DNA of 64,000 nucleotides from Vanessa cardui (Eukaryota > Arthropoda > Insecta > Lepidoptera > Nymphalidae): assembly GCF_905220365.1 (NCBI RefSeq), contig NC_061153.1:12984114-13048113 (forward strand), written 5' to 3'. This document shows positions 43,237-51,795 of the stretch, one piece after another. The position numbers were made by a program, and so were the translations under genes. Below the pieces are notes generated by a model that saw only the letters and a program-made list of their open reading frames with translations, had not been told where the DNA came from and made no database searches. Positions within the stretch are counted from its first letter, which is position 1. Each line of letters begins with the position of its first letter.

Positions 43237-43261
43237 TTGTAAATAAATAATAATAATAATA
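43237..43261. repeat. (TAA)n microsatellite next to Dong-like element
   Basis: TAAATAATAATAATAATAAG-type run immediately before the GCCCCCC that begins the Dong/R4-like element. Dong of Bombyx is known to sit within TAA repeats. Confidence 0.75.
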
Positions 43262-44262
43262 AGCCCCCCAAAATCCAACCTTACGTCCGAGTCGAACACC
43301 AGACCACGTGGGGGGCGGACACGTATACATCTGAAACTTATCCGGCAAACAAGGCTATGGTAACCCATCAAACATGGAGCAACATTCAAAAAGATTACGT
43401 ATAGGGCCGCTACCCAGGGGTCGCCGGGGCACACCTGGAGTCAGTGCTGGGTGTTACAGCATGCGATCCACTAGCGGTGGGGGACTGAGCAGGCGGGTTC
43501 CCCCCGAACAATTACCTACAGCCGACAATAGTCTACCCGTTATTAGTGCTAGTCAAAATTCTGCTTTTAGTTTTAACAGGCCAACTGTCGATGTTTCGCA
43601 GGGAGCCGCTAGCTCACAACCTGCGACCACCAAGGCTGGTATACCCAGAGTACGCATGAAGTGGGACAAAGAAGTTAACTTGTTTATTATGCGTACTCAT
43701 CTTTATATTAGAAAATTAGAAACTGATAAAGTTATGTACCCTAAACGGCTATTCGAAAAATTTAAAACACAATATCCGGATTGGAATGTAAGTCAACAAC
43801 GTATCGCAGATCAAAGAAGAGTAATAATTACATATAAATTAATGAGTGAAGATGAAATAGCACATCTTAAATTAAAAATTTCTAAACAATTAAGAAGGGG
43901 AGCGGATTTAAATAATCAAACAGATACATCGTTGCATTCACCCCATTTACAATCACAACCGTTAATTCTGACACACAATATAGTTACTAGCCCTACAACT
44001 TACAATATTACACAATCTGATGCTTCTACACAGACAAATTTAACATTCCTAGTTCACGATACAGAAGTATAATATACTCAATCTACAACCTTAGAAAACC
44101 CACAACAAAAAAACATTGAAGAATAAAAGAATCTTTTAAAAACAGCACTAACTAAATTTCAAGGTACTGATCCTAAAACCCGACCAAAATTACCGCGATT
44201 AAAAGAGAGTAAATTACTTCATGATCTGATTTATACATTCAATACTCATATACTACCTACCT
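43262..44262 (+). pseudogene. Dong/R4-like LINE, N-terminal ORF part
   Basis: The 5' leader (43262-43373) is GC-rich. The ATG at 43374 opens 232 codons with a Pro/Ser/Gly-rich start, then IPRVRMKWDKEVNLFIMRTH, YPDWNVSQQRIADQRRVIITY (the Myb-like N-terminal motif I know from R4/Dong proteins), and acidic, Gln-rich sequence. After a stop at 44072 the protein continues as TALTKFQGTDPKTRPKLPRL and KLLHDLIYTFNTHILPTF. The N-terminal domain is thought to bind target DNA. The continuation resumes only at 45141 after an insertion. Confidence 0.7.
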
Positions 44263-45140
44263 TTTTTTCATTTCATTCCGACCTATAGTCTATTCCAATG
44301 GGAAGAGGAGAAAATGTAAATAAACAACTTTGACCTTGAATCGATATGTCATTTGCGTTCGACTAGTGAGGTGAAAATAATCGAATGAATAGGTAATGAA
44401 TGCTAAGGAACGACATATTTTTTTGATTTTAAAAGTAATTTTTCGTTTAAACAAAGCCAGGTCGTAATAAAAAACTTTAGAGAATTCCGAATAAGCACCC
44501 GTGCACATGATACGAAAGATGAGAGACGAATGTCTTTCTTAACATTGTATTATTTTCAAAACTATAAAATTGCTATGTACAGAACTGATCTAAACTTCGA
44601 GATAAGAGATTTTTTAAAGTAAAATAAGTCTTTTAACTTTTTTGGTAAAAATGTTATTTTTATATAGAAACCTTACTGTATAAAAATTACTTTTTTATCT
44701 ATCGTTAGGTTACTTTTTACGTTTCTAATAAATAATTCATATTATATATAACAAACAATTAAATAAATATATATTTTAAAAAATATCTATAATGAATGCT
44801 AAAACAAAAATAATATATTTTTTATCTGTATAAATTCATTCAGTCTCCATTCGTTTAGCGAACATCCTTAGTCGAGGCCTCTATTTTAAATGTTCGTCAT
44901 CGAAAAATGGCGTCTTGAATGCCGACAAAACTGTTTTCGTTACTTTGGAAGTGAAATTGTAGTGAATTTATGTAGTTTAGTGAAATGAAGATATATTACT
45001 CAAGAACTGTTTGTAGTCAATTATATAGCAGAATTATCAACAAAACACTTGTGATATTGAAAAATACGGTATGTTTTGAATGTTTCCTTTTGTGATACGA
45101 ATGGACTATACTGCATTTACATACATGAATATATTTTTCA
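44263..45140. other. 880-bp non-coding insertion within the Dong-like element
   Basis: AT-rich sequence between two parts of the same Dong-like protein. It starts TTTTTTTCATTTCATTCC and ends TATATTTTTCAG, which looks like a 3' splice site, but no GT donor is obvious at the start (it follows CCTACC). No coding motif or terminal inverted repeat is seen. It may be a small non-autonomous element or, less likely, an intron-like remnant. Confidence 0.5.
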
Positions 45141-46127
45141 GCTTTAGTAATAATAACAAAACTTGGATATAAAATTAAGTCAGGAAATATAGAAGATTCA
45201 AGCATACAGAAAAAAAAGAGCCATAAGCCAGCATGGGAACATAGATTAGAAAACGATATAAAAGCTTAGAGCAGATATTGGTAGGTTAACTCAATATTTA
45301 AAAGGCAATAGATCTAAAAAAGTAGTAGAAAAAGTAGAGATAATATTTAAAAATACCAAATTGCACACTATTCACGAACGAGAAAACAAGAAACCAGAAG
45401 AATATATCGACACTCGAATAATACAAACAATGAAGAACAAAAACCAAATAAAGATGAACTTATAAACTACTGGGCAGGGATTTAGAAAAAAAGGAGTGAC
45501 CACAATTTACAGGCAAAATGGATTGAAGAAGAGAATCAGAAGTGGGGTTATATGGAACAGATGGAATTTATAGAATTAAAATTAAATGATTTAACTGAAG
45601 TTTTAAAACGAAACGAAAACGAAAAATTGGAAAGCTGCTGGAATAGACCATATACATAATTTCTAGTATAAAAAGTTTATGTCATTACATGATATTCTAA
45701 CAAAAATAATTTCAGACCTAATTAACTGTAGAACTCCATTCCCAAATTTTATAACAACCGGCTTGACCTACATGCTACCAAAAAACCAAAACACCCACGA
45801 TCTATCACAGTACCGTCCCATGCCTACCAACAATATATAAAATAATCACATCCTGCATTACCAATAAGATAGTCTTACACCTGGAAGCACATAATGTAAT
45901 GTCAGAGGAACAAAAGGAAATCCATATTAGAAATGGTATCTTCCAGGGACTCTCTCAGTCCTTTGTGGTTTTCCCTCGCCCTAAATCCTCTATCTAGAAT
46001 ACTATCAGATTCTAAATTTGGATACCAATTAACACGTGACATAGCGGTTTCTCATTTGATGTACATGGATGACATAAAACTATTTAGTAAATCTGTGAAA
46101 GAAATGATAAAAATTACCTTAATTAAT
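45141..46127 (+). pseudogene. Dong/R4-like LINE, RT region
   Basis: Frame-broken sequence reading KKSHKPAWEHRLENDIK, ADIGRLTQYLKGNRSKKVVEKVE, KAAGIDHIHNF, FITTGLTYMLPKNQNTHDLSQYRPM and, near 45930-46100, DSLSPLWFSLALNPLSRIL, VSHLMYMDDIKLFSKS (catalytic YMDD). These are R4/Dong RT motifs. An internal deletion removes the region with the first catalytic aspartate. The restriction-like endonuclease expected at the C-terminus is absent, since Gypsy-3 begins at 46128. Confidence 0.8.
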
Positions 46128-47388
46128 TAACCTTATTACTCACCATATCGACACTGGCGACTGTTCCCCTATTCGTCAGCGCTATTACCGACTGTCAACC
46201 GAAAAACAGCGCATTTTAATAGAGCAAGTGGATGAAATGTTGTTTTTAAATGTGATCGAGCCATGCGAGAGTGCTTGGTCGTCTCCCGTTCTTATTGTTA
46301 CCAAAAAGAACGGTGAACCCAGATTCTGCCTCGACAGCCGCAAATTAAATTCTGTTACTAAACACGACGCTTACAATCTACCGTATATATCTGAAATCCT
46401 ATATAATCTACGAGATGCACGCTACCTTTCTAGCATAGATCTATCGAAAGCGTTCTGGCAGATTCCTATTGCTGAGGAAGACCGTGACAAAACGGCATTT
46501 TATGTTCCTGGTAGGGGCACGTTGCGATTTAAGCGCACTGCCTTCGGCCTAACCAATGCTCCCGCTACTCAACAGCGACTTGTCGACTTATTGTTTGCGG
46601 AGTTTGATTTAAAAGTCTTTGCGTATTTAGATGTCATAACAATGTCGTAACACTACTTTTACGTATATTAGAAAAACTTAAGCAAGCAATTGTTAAGCAA
46701 TTGTTAAGCAAAAATTGTTAGATACAATTAATTTAGATAAATCTAACTTCTTTAGATCACAATTTAAATATTTAGGTTACGTCGTCGACAGTTTTGGTTT
46801 GCGTACGGATCCAACTAAGGTTGAAGCTATAGTAAATTTTCCAGTGCCTAAATGCCGTAAGGACCTTAAACGTTTCCTTGGTACTGCTACGTGGTATCGA
46901 CGTTTTGTGCCAAATTTTAGTACCATAGCCGGATCTCTTAATAAATTAACTTCTTGTAAGAAAGGCGCTCCACCTTTTAAGTGGACTTCTGAAGCCGATT
47001 CCGCCTTTGAAAAACTTAAGGAATGCTTAGTTTCAGCCCCAGTTTTATTGTGTCCAGATTATAGTAGGCCGTTCAAGATCCATACGGATGCTAGCAATTA
47101 TGGTATTGGTGCAATGCTTACTCAAAATATTGACGGCAAAGAACACCCGATTGCCTACATGAGTAAGTTATTGACTGCTGCGGAACGGTATCGCCGAGCG
47201 CGAAACACTAGCCGTCGTGACCGCTGTTGAATATTGGCGATGTTACATCAAAAACGGTCACCCTTTTACCGTATATACTGACAATAGCGCGTTAAAATGG
47301 TTCATGTCGCTCAGTAATCCTACTGGTAGGCTCGCTCGTTGGGGTTTACGTTTGTCAGCCTTTAACTTTGTTATGAAGTGGAACTAAC
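46128..47388 (+). pseudogene. pol: Gypsy-3 Pol fragment (RT and RNase H)
   Basis: Reads HHIDTGDCSPIRQRYYRLS, FLNVIEPCESAWSSPVLIV, FCLDSRKLNSVTKHDAYNLP, SSIDLSKAFWQIPI, FKRTAFGLTNAPATQQRL, then FAYLDVITMS. The catalytic YLDD is changed to YLDV, so the second aspartate is lost. After a frameshift and a short tandem duplication (AAGCAATTGTTAAGCAATTG) come FKYLGYVVDSFGLRTDPTK, FLGTATWYRRFVPNF, RNase H (IHTDASNYGIGAML, ERETLAVVTAVEYWR) and the end YTDNSALKWFMSL. It stops at FNFVMKWN, abutting BEL-2. Gag, protease and integrase are missing. Confidence 0.88.
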
Positions 47389-48360
47389 TTGATTATGGGT
47401 CGTTTTATTTCTTCACTCTTCGTACGTAGCGTCACGACTCTGATGTGCCCATCCGTTCCTGGATGAACGTCAATCACACGACCCATAGCCCATTTCGTCG
47501 GTGGCAGGTTCTCTTCTTTGATGAGAACAATGTCATTAACCTTCATATTTTCTTAATGGAAGCTTTCCATTTCGAACGAATTTGTAGGTGTTGTAAATAG
47601 TCGGGCGACCATTTTCTAGTCAATTCAATTTCATTTGCAATTAAGTTCGTTGCCCGGTCACTATGGTTTTGATGCGTCACCACGTTACGTAAGTTTTTTA
47701 TGAAACGCGAGCTATCACTCGCACAATATGCTTTATTGAACTATGTTTATTAATTAATTCTTCAAACATAGTATTTGAAGTTTGAACGGCGCATATTTGT
47801 ACATCTTTTTTCAGTTCAAATTGGGGTGTTTCCATCTTTGACATGACATTTGCTATATCATTTTTCAACCACTCAGGTCCTTTCCACCACAGCGAGTGTT
47901 CGGTGAGCTGTGAAGTAGTGAGTCCTCTTGTAGCGCAGTCAGCGGCATTCTCATTGGAACGTGACGCCAGCACGATGACGGCATGACATCTAACATTTCT
48001 TTAGTGCGATTAGCGATGAAAGTCTTCTAACGAGAGGGGTGGCCTTGGAATCCATCCCAAAACCACCAAAGAGTCGGTCCATCCGAGAATGGGAACGTCA
48101 GATGTTTGAAGAGCCTTCAAAACTTTTGTCATTAATTTGGATAATAATCGAGCGCCACATAGCTCGAGTCGCGGCAGTCATAGTATTCTTGCGAGGCGCC
48201 AATTTTGTCTTTGATGCGATTATTCTAACGATAGTTTGTCCATTGTCATTTTGTGATTTGAGGTATATGACGCCAGCATAAGCTCGTTCAGATGCATCAC
48301 AGAATCCGTGTACCTCGACAAACGTATAGAGATTCCCGATCCACCGGGGTATGTAGAACT
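47386..48360 (-). pseudogene. pol: BEL-2 RNase H end and Pol C-terminus, integrase deleted
   Basis: Element order runs right to left. It contains FVEVHGFCDASERAYAGVIYL and IVRIIASKTKLAP (RNase H, frame-broken, 48350-48000), SNENAADCATRGLTTSQLTEHSLWWKGPEWL (47973-47698), then a jump to HSDRATNLIANEIELT and RKWSPDYLQHLQIRSKWK, and MKVNDIVLIKEENLPPTKWA with HPGTDGHIRVVTLRT (47546-47355). The integrase zinc and core domains have been lost. The end abuts Gypsy-3 before any LTR. Confidence 0.85.
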
Positions 48361-48452
48361 GACCACGAACACTGCAAAGTGCTCGAAACGTCGGGATGTT
48401 TAAAAATAATTAATATACGCGATTCATCCGTTATAAATAGTTTTATTTAAAT
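48361..48452 (+). mobile_element. Solitary Penelope-like 3' tail with 10-bp target duplication
   Basis: 92 bp from GACCACGAACACTGCAAAG to TAGTTTTATTTAAAT. ATGTAGAACT flanks it at 48351-48360 and 48453-48462 (11 bp if the preceding T is counted). It interrupts BEL-2 within the frame WIGNLYTFVEVHG. It matches 6124-6217 almost base for base. Confidence 0.8.
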
Positions 48453-48462
48453 ATGTAGAACT

Positions 48463-49581
48463 CGTCAATGTGTTTCAGGTCTTCTTTGATTTTGTTCCAG
48501 TCTTGCTGCATCTCAAGTGGAACTTCGTCATCCCATTCCATAGATATCAACCAAAGTTTTTGAAACAATAGTTTGGCTCTAATGGTGAGCGGAGATAGCC
48601 ATCCCAGTGGATCAAAAATTTTTGAAATATTCGATTGTAATATATGTTTGGTACAAAGGACCGATTCGTCATATTCTTCAATCGAGTGAAATGTAAACAT
48701 GTCAGTAGCGGGGTTCCACCGTAATCTGAGCGCCATTGTAGAGTTAGCAGTTTTGAAGTCTATTGTTGTCGGATTTATTTGTTCGGTATTTAGGTGTGCA
48801 AGTAATTGCGGACAATTACTCGACCATTTTCTAAGGTTAATTTTAGCGCCGTGTAACATCTCGATAAGTTGTCTTTGGACTTCTCTTGTGTGGTCATGCG
48901 AATGGCTGCCGCTTAACAAATCGTCGACGTAAAAATGATGAGTCAGGGCTTCAGCAGCAAGCGGAAATTTAGTTTTATCGTCAAATGCTAGCTGTTGCAT
49001 CGTACGCATAGTTAGCACGTCACGGTGCACAGTTGATATTCTTTGATACAATCTTGAATATTTTCTCGCCATAGATTTTTTGCAGGTGTTGTTGTTCGGG
49101 ATCCAGCAGAATACAGCGGTACATCTTCTCGCAGTCTGCTGAGTATACATATCGGTACGTTCGCCATCTGAGCAATAAACTTTGAATGTCTTGTTGAAGC
49201 TTGGGACCCAGCTTGGTTAAAGACGACACGAAGTTTGGTGGAAAGCGAGTCTAGCTTTTGTACCCCGTGATGTGGTAGGTAGCACATAGGCTCTTTGTGT
49301 TCAGTGCATTCGCGCATGTGACCTAGATCTATGTACTCATGTATGAACTGCCCGTAGCTCTGAAGGAGTGTACTATCCTTCATCAGACGACTCTCGAGCT
49401 GTTTGAATTGAGTCACGGCGAGTGTTCTGGAGTGTCCAAGATACTCTGCAAAGTCATTTTTTATCGGTAGTCGCACTTCATACCGACTGTCAGGCAAGCG
49501 CTTAGTTGTTTTGGTATAAAGTTCTTCGCAAAAGAATTCCTGTTGCGTCATCGGTGTGGTTTCGGATGCGATTTCCTCCAC
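48463..49581 (-). pseudogene. pol: BEL-2 reverse transcriptase
   Basis: Reads EVEEIASETTPMTQQEFF, RYEVRLPIKNDFAEYLGHSR, SYGQFIHEYIDLGHM, CYLPHHGVQKLDSLSTKLRVVF, then (frame-shifted) MYRCILLDPEQQHLQKI, the catalytic HHFYVDDLLSG, WSSNCPQLLAHL, SKIFDPLGWLSPLTIRAKLL and FQKLWLISMEWDDEVP. Catalytic aspartates are intact but at least two frameshifts (near 49012-49230) break the frame. Standard BEL/Pao order. Confidence 0.88.
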
Positions 49582-50061
49582 CTCTCAGTAGTTGGCGATG
49601 TCTTCAACTCCATTTATAAGAACGTGGCAGTTAAAAGTAGTAACAGGCCCAGACAGAATCCACCCTAATCTCGTCTGTTGGGTAATGGGCTGTTCTTTAG
49701 TTCCCTTGATTAAGCCACTTATTATGATTTTTGCATAAATTTTTGCGTCAAGTAAATTTTGTTTGAAATATTGTAGTCAGGATCAGCGAGTTGAATGTGT
49801 TGCAAGTGTGAATATTTCTTGGTTGCAAAATTAGCATGCGGCAAGCTGTTCACTAGTTTTGGCATTACTAGGGCGTCAGTGGTGAAATTGTTGTCATTAT
49901 AGATCGACATGCAGTGTACAGAGTACAGAGGCATTAAAATTTTGGCGAGGCAGTCCTAGGAGTTGCGCAGCATTTTCAGTTATAAGAGTTTTTTGCGACC
50001 CTTGGTCTTAAAGTGCTCGCAAAGTCAGGTAGGTATCGTCAATGATTTGCGGAAAATTCAT
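49582..50061 (-). pseudogene. pol: BEL-2 protease region
   Basis: Contains DDTYLTLRAL, then a stop and DQGSQKTLITENAAQLLGLP (retropepsin DQGS site), DALVMPKLVNSLPHANF, HIQLADPDYNISNKI, and TQQTRLGWILSGPV. One stop and a frameshift near 49722 disable it. At 50061 (IIDD) the BEL sequence stops at the foldback-like element. No gag is seen beyond. Confidence 0.8.
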
Positions 50062-51412
50062 CTAAAACGATTCGTCTAAAACAATTCGACTAAAGCAATT
50101 CGTCTAAAAAACAATTCGACTATTAGCAATTCGTCTAAAACAATTCGACTAAAGCAATTCGACTAAAACAATTCGACTAAAGCAATTCGACTAAAGCAAT
50201 TAGACTAAAGCAATTCGACTAAAGCAATTCGACTAAAACAATTCGACTAAAACAATTTGACTAACAATTTAGCTGAAAATAACTTTACTGAAATTAATTC
50301 CACTAACATTGAGTATACAAAAGTCAAGTGGAATAAGAGTGTCTCTTTGCTTACTCTAAAATCATTGTACCGATAAACTGTTTATTAAATTCCTATCGTG
50401 AAGGTGTATCCACGATTTTTGAGAAATCTGGCTGGAATTCGCTATATGGACTAATCATCAGATTAAAATAGGCATGATTATCCTTCGTGAATTTCCGCTC
50501 TCAGTCGGACCCAGAGTCAACGAACGATGTACAGAGACTTACCCGGGATACGTAACTTTATATAAAATTTTACAATTCTTCTTAAAACGTGATCAACGAT
50601 CGATTTGTTCTGACGAAACGTCGTTCAAATAGTACGCATCGACGCGGCGATAATACGAATTCTTCTTAAAATATTGTATGTATGTATGTGTATTTATAAA
50701 ACGTTTTCTCTTCGTTCTCTGCAGAAAACCACCTCGAACGTTCAAAACATCGTAAGTTGGGTGAGTCGAGAGCACCTCAGATGGTGTGTGGGACATGATA
50801 GGGTGGGTGTGGGGCATCTCGGATGGTGTGTGGGATATAGTTGGGTGGGTGCGGGGCATCTATAATCGTGTGTGGGATATAGCAGGGCAGGTGCGGGCCG
50901 TCTCGGATGATGTCTCGGATGATGTGTTGGACATTGTGGTACACAGCGTGGCATCTCGAATGGTGTGTGGGACATGATAGAGTATTCGCGGGGCATTTAG
51001 GATAGTGTGTTGGACATAGTGGGGTGGATGCGAGGCATCTCGGTTGGTGTGTGGGATATAGTTGGGCGGGCGTGGGGCATCTCGGATGGTGTGTGGGACA
51101 TAGCGGGCCGCTCAGGAGAAGACAGAAGGTTCACAAGTGGTCAATTTTCAATAAGATCGATGAGGACTGCAGAGTCGCAAAATTGAAATGTAATGGGGAA
51201 TGAGCAATGTTTTTAGTCGAATTGTTTTCAGTTGAATTCTTTTAGACGATTTGTTTTAGACGAATTGTTATTAGTCGAATTGTTTTTAGTCGAATAGTTT
51301 TTTAGATGAATTGTTACTAGTCGAATTGTTTTTAGTCGAATTGTTTTTTAATCGAATTGTTTTAGTCGAATTGATTTAGACGAATTGTTTTAGTCGAATT
51401 TTCCGTAGACGA
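50062..51412. mobile_element. Foldback-like element with tandem-repeat arms
   Basis: The left arm (about 50055-50280) is an array of a 14-bp unit, CAATTCGACTAAAA with variants (AAAG, GTCT). The right arm (about 51205-51410) is the reverse complement of the same array. Both ends start CGGAAAATTC. In between lie about 450 bp of single-copy sequence, a minisatellite (50750-51118) and a further short unique stretch. Long inverted arms built of short tandem repeats are the hallmark of foldback transposons. It interrupts the 5' side of BEL-2. No transposase is encoded and no exact target duplication is left. Confidence 0.7.
50750..51118 (+). repeat. 42-bp minisatellite
   Basis: About eight to nine units with the core GGGGCATCTCGGATGGTG followed by TGTGGGACATAG. 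The unit length (42) is a multiple of three, so frames on both strands stay open and give repetitive His/Pro/Thr or Gly/Val/Trp peptides. I consider these non-coding. One unit carries an internal duplication (CTCGGATGATG twice, near 50912-50935). Confidence 0.85.
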
Positions 51413-51795
51413 TCAAAAGAGATATTATGGCCATGCCAATAAAAATATCTATAAACCAATTCTTAAAATAAAGCAACACAAAATAAGTAGCAAATTTTTG
51501 CAATTAACATTATATTTACAATATAATTTTAGGCAAAATCCTATTACGGAAAGTATTGTAGGCACAAGGCACAGTTCTTAAGTACCATATTTATGAGCTA
51601 TGTCTAACTAAATTACATAACATTTTTTGTAAGTTATTCTGGAACAACAACATAAAAAATATACTTTCAAATAAATAATTATCTTATACAACAAAATTAA
51701 AGGCTATTAGGAACAATAAAAAAATCACAATCGTTTTACACTTTAAATAACATTAATAACAATCAGTCTGAATCAGTCTCTATAATCTATCAGTC
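51413..51795. other. AT-rich 3' flank of the DUF7869-like gene
   Basis: No coding motif. It lies downstream (minus sense) of the gene's stop codon and may be its 3' UTR. Near 51425 it holds ATATTATGGCCATGCC, which loosely resembles the upstream repeats at 54521-54815. Confidence 0.4.

Noticed and set aside
44290..44508. Minus-strand frame of 72 codons in the Dong-like insert
   Set aside because: AT-rich with no recognisable motifs; the length is expected by chance.
50055..50280. Regularly spaced short repeats resembling a CRISPR array
   Set aside because: Units are contiguous with no unique spacers, imperfect, and paired with an inverted array. The genome is eukaryotic.
50593..50996. Repetitive His/Pro/Thr frames that look like a repeat protein
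   Set aside because: They are translations of the 42-bp minisatellite and are open on both strands because of the unit length.
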